A stretch of 64,000 nt of DNA from an uncultured Clostridia bacterium (GTDB lineage: Bacteria > Bacillota > Clostridia > Oscillospirales > Acutalibacteraceae): positions 1-64,000 of the forward strand of contig CALWVE010000028.1 of assembly GCA_944384905.1 (NCBI GenBank), written 5' to 3'. Numbering within the stretch: position 1 is the stretch's first letter; every line of letters starts with the position of its first letter. The position numbers were made by a program, and so were the translations under genes. Positions 29,090 through 39,177 of the stretch are shown in pieces. Under the pieces are notes generated by a model, which had not been told where the DNA came from, did no database searches, and saw nothing but the letters and a program-made list of their open reading frames with translations.

Positions 29090-29178
29090 TTTCTTCCCTC
29101 CTTCATAAATTTGAATGAATTCATAGGTACTCGAAAGTTGACATACTCCCGCAGGCCGAGAGGCTCAATATACTTACT

Positions 29179-29225
29179 GCGGCAAATGCCGCTCTATACT
29201 GAACGCTCTGCCGCCAAATGGCGGC
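29179..29225 (-). other. Structured rpsL-rpsG spacer with two related hairpins
   Basis: GCGGCA/TGCCGC (29179-29192) and GCCGCC/GGCGGC (29210-29225) are two short perfect hairpins with similar A-rich loops on the + strand (ATTT on the transcript). They sit in an unusually long spacer. In E. coli the same spacer binds S7 for feedback; here this is only a suggestion. Confidence 0.45.
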
Positions 29226-29278
29226 GGGCCGAATGATTTCTGTCATGTTGGGTGCAAATCCTTCCTTATAGAGGAAGA

Positions 29279-29707
29279 TTACTTCTTGGCTGCACCGGCC
29301 TTCGGACGCTTAGCACCGTACTTGGAACGGGCCTGCATACGCTTGGCAACACCCTGCGCATCCAGCGTACCGCGGATGATGTGGTAACGGGTACCAGGCA
29401 GGTCTCTAACACGGCCGCCGCGAATCATAACGACGGAGTGCTCCTGCAGGTTGTGACCCACACCCGGGATATAAGCTGTTACTTCGATGCCGTTGGAAAG
29501 GCGGACACGCGCGATTTTACGAAGAGCGGAGTTCGGCTTCTTCGGGGTAGCAGTCTTAACAGACGTGCAAACGCCACGCTTCTGCGGAGAATCCTGATCG
29601 ATCTGAACTCTCTTCTTGGAGTTCCATCCCTTCAGCAAAGCGGGAGCCTTGGCCTTCTTTTCGGCTTCTTTTCTACCGGTGTGCACCAGCTGGTTAAATG
29701 TAGGCAT
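29279..29707 (-). CDS. rpsL: Ribosomal protein S12, with Arg at the Lys88-equivalent position
   Basis: 142 residues; the extra length over E. coli (124) is a 13-residue N-terminal-region insertion normal for Firmicutes and a short alanine-lysine tail. S12 lines the decoding centre. The loop [11 protein letters not shown] keeps the Lys43 equivalent (Lys56), but GGRVRDLPG has Arg101 (codon AGA at 29405-29407) where nearly all bacteria have Lys88. Lys88Arg is a known streptomycin-resistance change in E. coli and mycobacteria. GGAGG lies upstream of the ATG. Transcription begins at a consensus promoter overlapping the rpoC end, through a leader with a terminator-like hairpin. Confidence 0.97.
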   Translation of the reverse strand: MPTFNQLVHTGRKEAEKKAKAPALLKGWNSKKRVQIDQDSPQKRGVCTSVKTATPKKPNSALRKIARVRLSNGIEVTAYIPGVGHNLQEHSVVMIRGGRVRDLPGTRYHIIRGTLDAQGVAKRMQARSKYGAKRPKAGAAKK

Positions 29708-29804
29708 ATGACACCTCCTGACATAAGATTGGATCTATGCAAACACGGCTATCTTTTAGGATGCCCATGTTGGCAGCAAACATACAAAAAGCGAAATAAA
29801 TCAA

Positions 29805-29853
29805 GGAAAAAACAGCCGGAATCCGTCCGAAAGCATTGTTTCGGACGGGATTC
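29805..29853 (-). terminator. Terminator/attenuator hairpin in the rpsL leader
   Basis: GAATCC-GTCCGAAA and TTTCGGAC-GGATTC form a 14-bp stem with one bulge and a 6-base loop (29819-29853), then CGGCTGTTTTTT on the leftward strand. It lies between the strong rpsL promoter and rpsL, about 100 bases before the start codon, so it may terminate rpoBC transcripts and also attenuate the str transcript. Confidence 0.7.
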
Positions 29854-29888
29854 GACTGCAAATCTCAAATTTAACCGCTCAAATATAG

Positions 29889-29917
29889 ATTATACTGACG
29901 CGAGCGCCGTTTGTCAA
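29889..29917 (-). promoter_or_regulatory. Consensus promoter of the rpsL-rpsG-fusA-tuf operon
   Basis: Leftward TTGACA (29912-29917), exactly 17 bp, TATAAT (29889-29894): a perfect sigma-A consensus. The -35 box overlaps the rpoC stop codon at 29914-29916. It explains separate high expression of the str genes. Confidence 0.92.
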
Positions 29918-32900
29918 GCGTTAATTTGCTCTTCTTCGGCGTGTTCCGGCATATTTTCGCTGACAATTTTGTCAGCGCCGCTTTCGGCGTCCGGAGCGTT
30001 TGCAGGCACAACTTCTACATCGCTATAGCACTGCATACCCGTACCGGCCGGAATCAGCTTACCGATGATAACATTTTCTTTCAGGCCCAGCAGCGGATCG
30101 ACCTTGCCTCTGATGGCGGCATCGGTCAGCACGCGCGTGGTTTCCTGGAAGGATGCGGCGGACAGGAAGGAATCGGTTGCCAGAGAAGCCTTGGTGATAC
30201 CCAGCAGAACCGGTGTATAGGTGGCTTCGCGCAGACCGGTTTCGCCCTTGGCGATGCGCTCAGCAATCTTTTCGTTGGCAGCCAGCACTTCGCTGCGATC
30301 GATAAAGCCGCTGACGATCAGATCGGTATCGCCTTCGTCTTCTACACGAACCCTGCGCAGCATCTGGCGGACAATGATTTCGATATGCTTATCGTTGATA
30401 TCTACACCCTGCTGACGGTAAGCCTTCTGTACTTCCTGAATCAGGTAGTTCTGAACGGCATCTTCACCGTTGATGGCGAGAATATCATGCGGGTTGGCAG
30501 AACCTTCGGTCAGACGTTCGCCCTTCTCGATGATCTGGCCTTCCTTCACGCGGATGGTAGAACCAAACGGGATCAGATACGAACGGGATTCCTTGTTCGC
30601 GTTATCGGTAACCACAACATGGCGGTTCTTCTTGACTTCTTCAAAGGAAACAACGCCGCCGATTTCGCTGACGATGGCCACGTGCTTGGGCTTGCGGCTT
30701 TCGAACAGTTCGTCAACACGGGGAAGACCCTGTGTGATATCGTCGGCACTGGCCACGCCGCCCGTATGGAACGTACGCATGGTCAGCTGTGTACCGGGTT
30801 CACCGATGGACTGAGCAGCGATGATACCAACAGCTTCGCCGATCGGAATCGACTGGCCGGTAGCCAAGTTGATACCATAGCACTTTTTGCACACGCCGTG
30901 CTTGGTGCGGCAATGCAGAATGGAGCGGATCTTGATCTTTTCCACGCCAGATGCCACGATCTTGGCCGTGTCGTTTTCGTCCATCATCTTATCCTTGGAA
31001 ACGATAACTTCGCCGGTCTTTTCGTCCACGAAATCTTCCAGCAGATAACGGCCGAACAGACGCTCCTTCATGGATTCGATCGGTTCCTTGTCCTCGCTCT
31101 CGCGGATATCGAAGACTTCCAGACCTTCGGTAGCATGGCAGTCGTCTTCGCGAACAATAACTTCCTGAGCTACGTCAACCAGACGACGGGTCAGGTAACC
31201 CGAGTCAGCGGTACGCAGAGCGGTATCGGCCAAGCCTTTACGAGCACCACGAGAAGAAATGAAGTATTCGTGGATGTTCAAACCTTCACGGTAGTTGGCA
31301 CGAATCGGAATTTCGATAACTTTACCGGAGGTGTTGGCGATCAGTCCGCGCATACCGGCCAGCTGGGTCACGTTATCCATAGAACCACGGGCACCGGAGT
31401 CGGTCATGATGAACACGGGGTTGTAACGGTCGAAACCGTTCTTTACGGCGTCGGAAACCTTCTTCTTGGTTTCTTCCCACTCTTTCAGGATCAAGGCGCT
31501 GCGTTCGGAATCGGACAGCAAACCTTCGTTGTAATCGTCGTAGATAGCCGCAACAGTTGCGTCGGCGGCAGCCAGCAAGGTCTTCTTTTCTTCCGGAATC
31601 AGAGCATCGCACACAGCAAACGTGAGAGCACTGATCGTGGAGTATTTATAACCCTGGGCTTTCAGTTCGTCCAGCAGTTCAGCCGTACGTTCGGTACCGT
31701 GTACCTTCATGCAGCGGTCGATGATCTTCTGCAGCTGCTTCTTGCCGACCAGGAAGTCAACTTCAAAATGCAGCACTTCATCCGGATTGTCACGGTTGAT
31801 GAAACCGAGATCCTGCGGAACCGGACGGTTGAAGATAATCTGACCCACCGTGGTATCGACCAGACCGGTGTAGGTCTCGCCCTTATATTCTACGGTGCGG
31901 CGCACCTTGATTTTGGAATGCAGCGTAACCACTTTGGCATCGTAAGCCATGAGGGCTTCTTCCACATTGCGGAACGCTTTGCCTTCGCCGGGTTCGCCGT
32001 CTTTGGTCATCGTCAGATAATAGGAACCGAGGATCATATCCTGCGAAGGCACAGCCACGGGGTTACCGTCGGAAGGCTTGAGCAGGTTGTTCGCGGCCAG
32101 CATCAGGAAGCGAGCTTCAGCCTGAGCTTCGCTGGAAAGCGGCACGTGAACGGCCATCTGGTCACCGTCGAAGTCAGCGTTAAAGGCGGCGCAAACCAGC
32201 GGATGCAGTTTGATGGCGCGGCCCTCTACCAGCACGGGCTCGAACGCCTGAATACCCAGACGGTGCAGCGTAGGTGCACGGTTGAGCATGACCGGATGGT
32301 TCTTGATTACGATTTCCAGAGCATCCCAAACTTCGGGACGGGCACGTTCCACAGCCTTACGGGCAGCCTTGATGTTGCCCACAACGGCGGTTTCCACCAG
32401 GCGCTTCATAACGAAAGGTTTGAACAGTTCCAGAGCCATTTCCTTCGGAAGACCGCACTGATACATTTTCAGTTCGGGGCCTACAACGATAACGGAACGG
32501 CCGGAATAGTCAACACGCTTACCCAGCAGGTTCTGACGGAAACGACCCTGCTTACCTTTGAGCATATCGGAAAGCGATTTGAGCGGGCGGTTGTTGGGGC
32601 CGGTAACCGGACGGCCGCGGCGGCCGTTGTCGATCAGGGCGTCTACAGCTTCCTGCAGCATACGCTTTTCGTTGCGAACAATGATATCCGGAGCACCCAG
32701 CTCGAGCAGGCGCTTCAAGCGGTTGTTACGGTTGATTACACGACGATACAGATCGTTCAGGTCGGAGGTGGCAAAGCGGCCACCGTCGAGCTGAACCATA
32801 GGGCGGATATCCGGCGGGATAACCGGCACAACGTCGAGAATCATCCATTCCGGACGGTTGCCGGACATGCGGAAGGCTTCTACAGCTTCCAGACGCTTGA

Positions 32901-33519
32901 GGATACGCATGCGCTTCTGGCCGGAAGCGCCTTCCAGATCGGCTTTCAGTTCGGCCGAAAGCTGATCGAGATCGATTTCCTGCAGCAGCTTCTTGATGGC
33001 TTCTGCGCCCATGGCTGCATCGAAATCATCCTCATATTTTTCACGCATATCGCGGTACTCTTTTTCGTTGAGGAACTGCTTTTTGGAAAGTTCTCTTGCA
33101 GAGCCCGGATCGGTTACGATATACATGGCAAAGTAGAGAACTTTTTCCAGCATACGCGGAGAAATGTCGAGGATCAAACCCATACGGGACGGGATACCCT
33201 TGAAATACCAGATATGAGAGACCGGAGCGGCCAGTTCGATATGGCCCATGCGCTCACGGCGAACCTTGCTGCGGGTGATTTCAACGCCGCAGCGGTCGCA
33301 GATCTTGCCCTTGTAGCGAATACGTTTGTATTTGCCGCAATGGCACTCCCAGTCTTTGATAGGCCCAAAAATACGCTCACAGAACAGACCGTCGCGTTCG
33401 GGCTTGAGGGTACGGTAGTTGATGGTTTCGGGCTTTTTTACTTCGCCATAAGACCACTCGCGGATCTTATCCGGGGAAGCCAGGCCAATTTTAATCGATT
33501 CAAACACGTTAAATTCCAT
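29914..33519 (-). CDS. rpoC: RNA polymerase beta' subunit
   Basis: About 1201 residues. The N-terminal zinc site [20 protein letters not shown], the catalytic [16 protein letters not shown] with the three aspartates that hold Mg2+, the trigger-loop/bridge-helix region [18 protein letters not shown], and the second zinc site [13 protein letters not shown] are all intact. I chose the ATG at 33519 ([12 protein letters not shown]) because AGGGGG lies 8 bases upstream; an earlier in-frame ATG overlaps the rpoB stop. It is cotranscribed with rpoB. Length is normal for Clostridia. Confidence 0.98.
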   Translation of the reverse strand: MEFNVFESIKIGLASPDKIREWSYGEVKKPETINYRTLKPERDGLFCERIFGPIKDWECHCGKYKRIRYKGKICDRCGVEITRSKVRRERMGHIELAAPVSHIWYFKGIPSRMGLILDISPRMLEKVLYFAMYIVTDPGSARELSKKQFLNEKEYRDMREKYEDDFDAAMGAEAIKKLLQEIDLDQLSAELKADLEGASGQKRMRILKRLEAVEAFRMSGNRPEWMILDVVPVIPPDIRPMVQLDGGRFATSDLNDLYRRVINRNNRLKRLLELGAPDIIVRNEKRMLQEAVDALIDNGRRGRPVTGPNNRPLKSLSDMLKGKQGRFRQNLLGKRVDYSGRSVIVVGPELKMYQCGLPKEMALELFKPFVMKRLVETAVVGNIKAARKAVERARPEVWDALEIVIKNHPVMLNRAPTLHRLGIQAFEPVLVEGRAIKLHPLVCAAFNADFDGDQMAVHVPLSSEAQAEARFLMLAANNLLKPSDGNPVAVPSQDMILGSYYLTMTKDGEPGEGKAFRNVEEALMAYDAKVVTLHSKIKVRRTVEYKGETYTGLVDTTVGQIIFNRPVPQDLGFINRDNPDEVLHFEVDFLVGKKQLQKIIDRCMKVHGTERTAELLDELKAQGYKYSTISALTFAVCDALIPEEKKTLLAAADATVAAIYDDYNEGLLSDSERSALILKEWEETKKKVSDAVKNGFDRYNPVFIMTDSGARGSMDNVTQLAGMRGLIANTSGKVIEIPIRANYREGLNIHEYFISSRGARKGLADTALRTADSGYLTRRLVDVAQEVIVREDDCHATEGLEVFDIRESEDKEPIESMKERLFGRYLLEDFVDEKTGEVIVSKDKMMDENDTAKIVASGVEKIKIRSILHCRTKHGVCKKCYGINLATGQSIPIGEAVGIIAAQSIGEPGTQLTMRTFHTGGVASADDITQGLPRVDELFESRKPKHVAIVSEIGGVVSFEEVKKNRHVVVTDNANKESRSYLIPFGSTIRVKEGQIIEKGERLTEGSANPHDILAINGEDAVQNYLIQEVQKAYRQQGVDINDKHIEIIVRQMLRRVRVEDEGDTDLIVSGFIDRSEVLAANEKIAERIAKGETGLREATYTPVLLGITKASLATDSFLSAASFQETTRVLTDAAIRGKVDPLLGLKENVIIGKLIPAGTGMQCYSDVEVVPANAPDAESGADKIVSENMPEHAEEEQINA

Positions 33520-33536
33520 TGCTATGCCCCCTGCCA

Positions 33537-36500
33537 TTAAAAGTCTGTATCGTCATCGCTGTCGTCGCCCAAATCAAACAGATCCTGATCGTCGGCAAAC
33601 AGATCGTCGTCCCCATCATCGGGATCTTCCACGTTGTAGCCGTCGAGATTGTCGGCCACATTGGGTTCGTCGAACATATCGTCTGCGGGCGTGAAGCCGA
33701 TGTTGTCATCTTCTTCAAAGTCCTGCTTGAGGTCGATTTCTTCGTTGTTCTTATCCAGCACCTTGATATCCAGGCCGAGAGACTGCAGTTCCTTAACCAG
33801 AACCTTGAAGGATTCCGGAATACCGGATTTCGGAATGTTCTGTCCCTTAACAATGGATTCGTAGGTCTTGACACGGCCCACCACGTCGTCGGACTTCACC
33901 GTCAGGATTTCCTGCAGGGTGTAAGCTGCGCCGTAAGCTTCCAGGGCCCATACTTCCATTTCACCGAAACGCTGACCGCCGAACTGAGCTTTACCACCCA
34001 GCGGCTGCTGCGTAACCAAGCTGTAGGGACCGGTGGAACGGGCATGAATCTTATCGTCAACCAGATGGTGGAGTTTGAGGTAGTACATATAACCCACGGT
34101 AACGGGGTTGTCGAAGTATTCGCCGGTACGGCCGTCGCGCAGCCAAACCTTACCGCTTTCATCCAGACCGGCTGCACGGAAGCAGGCGCGGATATCTTCT
34201 TCGTGTGCGCCGTCGAATACGGGCGTCATGATCTTCCAGCCCAGTGCCTTGGCGGCCAGAGCCAGATGCACTTCAAGCACCTGTCCGATGTTCATACGGG
34301 ACGGCACGCCCAGCGGGTTCAACACGATATCCAACGGACGGCCATCGGGCAGGAAGGGCATTTCTTCTTCGGGCAGAATACGGGATACAACACCCTTGTT
34401 ACCATGGCGGCCGGCCATCTTATCGCCCACGGAAATCTTACGCTTCTGAGCAATGTAGCAGCGGACAACCTTGTTTACGCCGGGGTTGAGTTCGTCGTGG
34501 CTGTTTTCGCGGGTAAAGACCTTAACGTCCACAACGATACCGTATTCACCGTGGGGCACGCGCAGCGAGGTGTCGCGCACTTCACGGGCTTTTTCACCGA
34601 AGATAGCGCGCAGCAGACGCTCTTCGGCAGTCAGTTCGGTTTCGCCCTTCGGCGTAACCTTACCTACCAGAATATCACCGGAATGCACGTCGGCGCCCAC
34701 GCGGATGATACCGTTTTCATCGAGGTTCTTCAGCAGATCTTCGCTGACGTTCGGAATATCGCGGGTGATGTCTTCCGGTCCGAGCTTGGTGTTGCGGGCT
34801 TCGATTTCATACTCTTCAATATGAATGGAAGTGTACACGTCGTCGCGCACGATTTTTTCATTGAGCAGAACGGCGTCTTCGTAGTTGTAACCTTCCCAGG
34901 TCATAAAGCCGATCAGGGCGTTTTTACCCAGAGAAACTTCGCCGTCCTTGGTGGCGGGACCATCTGCCAGCAACTGGCCGGCTTCCACGCGCTCGCCTAC
35001 GTCAACCGCGGGAACCTGGTTGATACAGGTGCTCTGGTTGGAACGCATAAACTTAATGACATGATAAATATCGATATCGCCGTTATCAGCCGTAACCTGA
35101 ATCTGGTCGGCAGAAACGCTCTTAACCACACCGGCACGCTTGGCCAGCACGCAGTTACCGGAGTCCATACCGGCGCGGTATTCCATACCGGTACCAACGA
35201 TCGGGGATTCCGTCTTCAGCAGCGGAACAGCCTGGCACTGCATGTTCGCGCCCATCAGAGCACGGTTGGCGTCGTCGTTTTCCAGGAAGGGGATCATAGC
35301 CGTGGAAACGGAAACAACCATTCGCGGCGAAACGTCCATGTAGTCGGCGCGATCGGGCGTTGTTTCAATAAATTCGTCACGGCGGCGGGCGTTGATACGC
35401 TTGTTAAGGAAGCGGCCTTCTTCGTCCAGCGGTTCGTTCGCCTGGGCTACAATGAATTCGTCTTCCACATCGGCTGTCATATAACGCACTTCGCTGGTTA
35501 CAATGCCATGTTCTTTATCTACGCGGCGATACGGCGCTTCGATGAAGCCGTATTCGTTGATGCGTGCAAACGTGGCCAGGTAGTTGATCAAACCGATGTT
35601 CGGGCCTTCAGGGGTTTCAATCGGGCACATACGGCCGTAATGACTATAGTGAACGTCACGCACTTCGAAACCGGCGCGGTCACGGGACAGACCGCCAGGG
35701 CCCAGAGCGGACAGACGGCGCTTGTGCTTGAGTTCGGCCAGCGGGTTCGTCTGATCCATGAACTGAGACAGCGGAGAAGAACCGAAGAATTCCTTGATAG
35801 CCGCCGTTACAGGACGGATGTTGATCAGTCCGTGGGGCGTCAGGGTTTCGGGATCCTGTGCCTGCAGGGTCATGCGCTCGCGGATCACGCGCTCCAAACG
35901 GGAGAAACCGATGCGGAACTGGTTCTGCAGCAGTTCGCCCACGCAGCGGATGCGGCGGTTGCCCAGGTGGTCGATGTCGTCGGTGGTACCCAGACCGACC
36001 GCCAGGCAGTTCATATAGTTAATGGTAGCAAAAATATCATCGATGATGATGTGGTTCGGGATCAGCTCATTGAAGCGGGCGACAAACTGTTCCTTGATTT
36101 CTTCATCCGTTTCGCAGGAATCGAGAATCTCGGAAAGCACGCTGTAGCGCACGCGCTCGTTCAGGCCGCACTCTTCTTTGGCATCGAAGGAAACATACTT
36201 GCTTACATCGACCATGCCGTTGGAGATAACCTTCACTTCGCGGCCGTTTACGTCCACGTAAGCCGTCATAACACCGGCATCGTCAATCGCTTCGGCCAGC
36301 GCACGGGAGACATTCACCCCGGCATCGGCCATCAGTTCGCCGGTGGAAGGATCGATCACCGGGCGGGTCAGCGTCTGTCCGGTGATACGGCCGGCCAGAT
36401 TCAGCTTCTTATTATATTTGTAACGGCCCACGCGAGAAATATCATAGCGGCGGGCGTCGAAGAACAGGCCGGTCAAATGAGACTGTGCACTCTCGAGCGT

Positions 36501-37241
36501 CGGCGGCTCGCTGGGACGCAGCTTGCGGTAAACCTCAAACAGGGCCTCTTCTTTATTGGTGCAGGTATCTTTTTCCAGCGTAGCTTCGATACGATCATCG
36601 TTGCCGAAGTAATCGCGGATTTCCTGATCGGTGCCCAGACCGAGCGCACGGATGAAAACGGTAATGGGCAGCTTGCGGTTCTTATCGATACGTACATAGA
36701 AAACGTCGTTGGCGTCGTTTTCGTATTCCAGCCAGGCGCCGCGGTTCGGGATAACCGTTGCGCTGTAGATTTCCTTACCGGTCTTATCGTGGTCCATCTT
36801 GTAATAGACACCGGGAGAACGAACCAACTGGGATACAATGACACGTTCGGCACCGTTGATTACAAACGTACCGCTTTCGGTCATCAGCGGGAAGTCGCCC
36901 ATAAAGACTTCGGATTCCTTGATCTCGCCCGTTGCCTTGTTCAGCAGGCGGGCAGTGACGCAAAGATGGGAAGCATAAGTGGCGTTGCGGGCCTTGCATT
37001 CTTCCACACTGTAATTGGGCGTCTCATCCAGTTTGTAATCAATAAAGTCCAGCACCAGGTTGCCGCTGAAATCCGTAATACCCGAAACGTCGCGGAAAAC
37101 TTCCCGCAGACCCTGCTCCAAAAACCAGTTATAGGAATTCTTCTGGATTTCGATCAGGTTGGGCATGTCGAGAACTTCGTTGATTTTGGAAAAGCTCATG
37201 CGCGTGTTCTTTCCCACTTTCACCGGTTTGACATTCACCAT
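33537..37241 (-). CDS. rpoB: RNA polymerase beta subunit
   Basis: About 1234 residues. The rifampicin-pocket region reads [20 protein letters not shown] then [17 protein letters not shown]; the key residues Asp516, His526 and Ser531 (E. coli numbering) are canonical, but Gln510 is Pro and Thr525 is Lys. The active-site segments KHGNKGV-like [10 protein letters not shown] and [21 protein letters not shown] are present. The C-terminus ends in an acidic tail of about 30 residues rich in Asp. I chose the ATG at 37241 ([18 protein letters not shown]), with a GGAG 11 bases before it; longer frames run into the leader. rplJ/rplL are not upstream; the gene begins its own unit. Confidence 0.97.
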   Translation of the reverse strand: MVNVKPVKVGKNTRMSFSKINEVLDMPNLIEIQKNSYNWFLEQGLREVFRDVSGITDFSGNLVLDFIDYKLDETPNYSVEECKARNATYASHLCVTARLLNKATGEIKESEVFMGDFPLMTESGTFVINGAERVIVSQLVRSPGVYYKMDHDKTGKEIYSATVIPNRGAWLEYENDANDVFYVRIDKNRKLPITVFIRALGLGTDQEIRDYFGNDDRIEATLEKDTCTNKEEALFEVYRKLRPSEPPTLESAQSHLTGLFFDARRYDISRVGRYKYNKKLNLAGRITGQTLTRPVIDPSTGELMADAGVNVSRALAEAIDDAGVMTAYVDVNGREVKVISNGMVDVSKYVSFDAKEECGLNERVRYSVLSEILDSCETDEEIKEQFVARFNELIPNHIIIDDIFATINYMNCLAVGLGTTDDIDHLGNRRIRCVGELLQNQFRIGFSRLERVIRERMTLQAQDPETLTPHGLINIRPVTAAIKEFFGSSPLSQFMDQTNPLAELKHKRRLSALGPGGLSRDRAGFEVRDVHYSHYGRMCPIETPEGPNIGLINYLATFARINEYGFIEAPYRRVDKEHGIVTSEVRYMTADVEDEFIVAQANEPLDEEGRFLNKRINARRRDEFIETTPDRADYMDVSPRMVVSVSTAMIPFLENDDANRALMGANMQCQAVPLLKTESPIVGTGMEYRAGMDSGNCVLAKRAGVVKSVSADQIQVTADNGDIDIYHVIKFMRSNQSTCINQVPAVDVGERVEAGQLLADGPATKDGEVSLGKNALIGFMTWEGYNYEDAVLLNEKIVRDDVYTSIHIEEYEIEARNTKLGPEDITRDIPNVSEDLLKNLDENGIIRVGADVHSGDILVGKVTPKGETELTAEERLLRAIFGEKAREVRDTSLRVPHGEYGIVVDVKVFTRENSHDELNPGVNKVVRCYIAQKRKISVGDKMAGRHGNKGVVSRILPEEEMPFLPDGRPLDIVLNPLGVPSRMNIGQVLEVHLALAAKALGWKIMTPVFDGAHEEDIRACFRAAGLDESGKVWLRDGRTGEYFDNPVTVGYMYYLKLHHLVDDKIHARSTGPYSLVTQQPLGGKAQFGGQRFGEMEVWALEAYGAAYTLQEILTVKSDDVVGRVKTYESIVKGQNIPKSGIPESFKVLVKELQSLGLDIKVLDKNNEEIDLKQDFEEDDNIGFTPADDMFDEPNVADNLDGYNVEDPDDGDDDLFADDQDLFDLGDDSDDDTDF

Positions 37242-37376
37242 TGGCTCAATCACTCCATTCATATATTTACATTTCGGGCTGCCGACTGGCTCCGAAAAGA
37301 TGTCCGTTTTTTGTCCTCTTTTTGCATCGCACAAGCTGTAAACAGGGGTTTTGAACAAAAAAGTGTGAAAACCTAC

Positions 37377-37405
37377 TTGCGTTTTTCTCCGTGTTGTGCT
37401 ACAAT
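37377..37405 (+). promoter_or_regulatory. Promoter for a candidate small RNA opposite the rpoB leader
   Basis: TTGCGT (37377-37382), 17-bp spacer, TACAAT (37400-37405) with an extended TGC just before the -10. It points away from rpoB, into a short stretch that ends at a strong terminator. Confidence 0.65.
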
Positions 37406-37411
37406 ACATTC

Positions 37412-37492
37412 AACAGGGGAAGGGGCGCTTGTGCCCATAATGATGCAATATATTACTTTATCACCTTGACAGTTTGCTGTCAAGGCTTTTTT
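37412..37492 (+). ncRNA. Candidate ~80-nt small RNA upstream of rpoB
   Basis: The predicted transcript starts about 7 bases after the -10 box and ends at a textbook terminator, CCTTGACAG-TTTG-CTGTCAAGG followed by CTTTTTTA (37464-37492). It contains GGGGAAGGGGCGCTTGTGCCC, in which GGGC and GCCC can pair, and a possible nine-codon frame ATGATGCAATATATTACTTT ending TGA inside the terminator stem. I do not recognise a known RNA family. On the other strand the same inverted repeat lies about 225 bases ahead of rpoB and includes a TTGACA that could serve the rpoB promoter, so it may be dual-purpose. Confidence 0.5.
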
Positions 37493-37761
37493 ATATTTTT
37501 CTGCTGATTTTTTTGATTTTGGCGCCTATTCTCTCGTTATCACGTCTTTTCGGCTGATTCAAGGGCATTTCTTTCAGCTCAGCCGTTTTTCATGTAGCAG
37601 TCGATTTAAGCGAATACATCACACGTTGCCGTGTGTTTCATAATGTCTGTCGCGTAAAAGCTTTGTTTTGTATATTTAATACATTTTCAAGAATAAATAT
37701 ACAACCATCATCAAAAAGAAATCGGCGGAGATCTACTTGTATGTAAATCTCCGCTGGTTTT
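37493..37761. other. Gene-free AT-rich stretch between the small-RNA candidate and the SGNH gene
   Basis: No convincing gene on either strand. It holds a hairpin GCGGAGAT / AATCTCCGC (about 37723-37755) with a T-rich tail that could end leftward or rightward transcripts, and scattered GGCTGA/TCAGCC motifs (for example about 37550 and 37580) that resemble the arms of the SGNH operator. The rpoB promoter could lie here but none is clear. Confidence 0.4.
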
Positions 37762-37799
37762 ATATCAGCCTTGTATTCCGCTTTTCGGGCTGATATAAT
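37762..37799 (+). promoter_or_regulatory. Promoter of the SGNH gene with inverted-repeat operator
   Basis: TTGTAT (37771-37776), 17-bp spacer, TATAAT (37794-37799). The arms ATATCAGCC (37762-37770) and GGCTGATAT (37788-37796) are perfect 9-bp complements that abut the -35 and overlap the -10, a layout expected of a repressor site; a hairpin role in RNA is less likely because the transcript starts downstream. Confidence 0.7.
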
Positions 37800-37843
37800 G
37801 AAAAAAACTGCGCAGGCGGCGCAGACAAGGAGTTGTCATTTAC

Positions 37844-39082
37844 ATGTCCGAAAACAAGATTGAAATTCTTTTGCCCCAAACATTATATTTGCTCCGGGAC
37901 AAAGCCGGGCAAACGATCCCCACCGACAGCGAAGAGTGGAACATCTACTATAAAAACATCCTCTCCCCGTTCGATCCGCAGGACGACATTCTCGTTCGAT
38001 GCGAATACGGCCGCAATTACGGCGACCGCTGGTGCATCAACACCTATCCGCACGACGTCGATGCTTTCCCCCTGACGATTCAAATTTACGACGCCTACGG
38101 CCGCAAAAAAGCCGAAAAAACCGTAACCGTCCGTTTACAGGACAAACACCGCCACAGTGAAGCACTGCGCGTGCTGTGCATCGGCGACAGCATGACCCGC
38201 TCGCAGCTCTATATTGAGCATCTGGCCATGAAGCTCCATCATCTGCGCTTTGTGGGAACCCGCAGCTACAACGGTACGATCTTCCACGAAGGCCGGGGCG
38301 GCTGGGCTTTTTCAACGTATTTCGAAAACACCGAACAATCGCCCTTCCTCTTCCCCGCCGAAGCAGACGGCAAAACCTACGCCGGCAGCTGGGAATTCTG
38401 GCAACAGGTCGCCGATCCCGCCCACAACAGCTATGTGTATGACGGCTTCGACCCCTACGAAATTCAGCCGGGCGAAACCTTTACGCGCGGCGGCAAGCTG
38501 ATGCGCCGCACCGAAACCGGCGAAGAATGTCTGAGCGATACGCCGGAACTCGTCTTTGATTTTGAAAAATATATCGCTCGCCATCCGGAATGCACGCCCG
38601 ACGCAATCTCGATTCTGATGGGCGCCAACGATTTGCAGCTTTGTTCCTATGAGGATTCCGCGATGCGTGTAGCTCAATTTATTGAAAACATGAAAAAAGT
38701 GGTCGGCGCCATTCGCCGCTGGTCGGCCGACGTCCCGATTGTGCTGAATATGCCCATCATCGGCGGCGACAGCTATTCCTGGGGCAAACAGCTGGGCTGC
38801 ACGGGCGGCGCAAAACAATATGATTTCAATATCAAAGCGATTGCGGCTTCCATGCTGCGCGAATTTGACGGCTGTGAAAACGAAAACATCTATCTTTCGC
38901 CTATGCTCGCTTCCATCGACCCGGTTTACGGTTTCCCGCGCGAAACGCACAAAGTGAACCGTTACAGCGAAGTAGAAATTTCCTCCTGCGCCAACTGGGT
39001 GCATCCTTCCGCTGTGGGATACAAACAGATGGGCGACACGCTGGGCGGCGTTTTAACGCTGCTGCATAATCGAAAAGGATAA
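37844..39082 (+). CDS. SGNH/GDSL-type hydrolase with N-terminal beta domain
   Basis: 412 residues. A beta-rich N-terminal part (about 1-105) precedes an SGNH esterase domain: block I LCIGDSMTRS (nucleophile Ser about 116), block III GANDL, and block V with NWVHPSAVGYKQMGD for the catalytic His. Such enzymes deacetylate sugars or act as esterases. No signal peptide, so probably cytoplasmic action on acetylated oligosaccharides, in keeping with the hydrolases in the window; the substrate is unknown. AAGGAG lies 11-12 bases before the ATG, slightly long. It has its own promoter and operator-like repeat. Confidence 0.82.
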   Translation: MSENKIEILLPQTLYLLRDKAGQTIPTDSEEWNIYYKNILSPFDPQDDILVRCEYGRNYGDRWCINTYPHDVDAFPLTIQIYDAYGRKKAEKTVTVRLQDKHRHSEALRVLCIGDSMTRSQLYIEHLAMKLHHLRFVGTRSYNGTIFHEGRGGWAFSTYFENTEQSPFLFPAEADGKTYAGSWEFWQQVADPAHNSYVYDGFDPYEIQPGETFTRGGKLMRRTETGEECLSDTPELVFDFEKYIARHPECTPDAISILMGANDLQLCSYEDSAMRVAQFIENMKKVVGAIRRWSADVPIVLNMPIIGGDSYSWGKQLGCTGGAKQYDFNIKAIAASMLREFDGCENENIYLSPMLASIDPVYGFPRETHKVNRYSEVEISSCANWVHPSAVGYKQMGDTLGGVLTLLHNRKG

Positions 39083-39089
39083 AATTGAT

Positions 39090-39143
39090 TATTCGAAATT
39101 TATCGAAATACTATATTGACATCTTTCGAATGATAGCGTATAG
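39090..39143 (+). promoter_or_regulatory. Promoter and TTCGAA-type operator of the MFS-ArsR operon
   Basis: TTGACA (39115-39120), 17-bp spacer, TATAGT (39138-39143). ATTCGAAAT and ATCGAAAT lie upstream (about 39090-39108), TTTCGAAT lies inside the spacer (39123-39130), and ATCGAAGG follows near 39159. Repeated half-sites in and around a promoter fit autoregulation by the ArsR-type protein of the same operon. Confidence 0.65.
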
Positions 39144-39177
39144 TATAAATACGATATCCATCGAAGGAGTGTTTTGA

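Noticed and set aside
33519..37469. Very long open frame antisense to rpoB (and similar ones antisense to rpoC, fusA, adhE and the GH genes)
   Set aside because: They mirror highly conserved genes on the opposite strand, have no matching protein families, and arise from codon bias in GC-rich coding DNA.
37455..37483. rpoB promoter TTGACA-17-TAAAGT inside the inverted repeat
   Set aside because: The -10 match is weak (4/6), and the repeat functions well as a terminator on the other strand, so I did not list it as a separate promoter.
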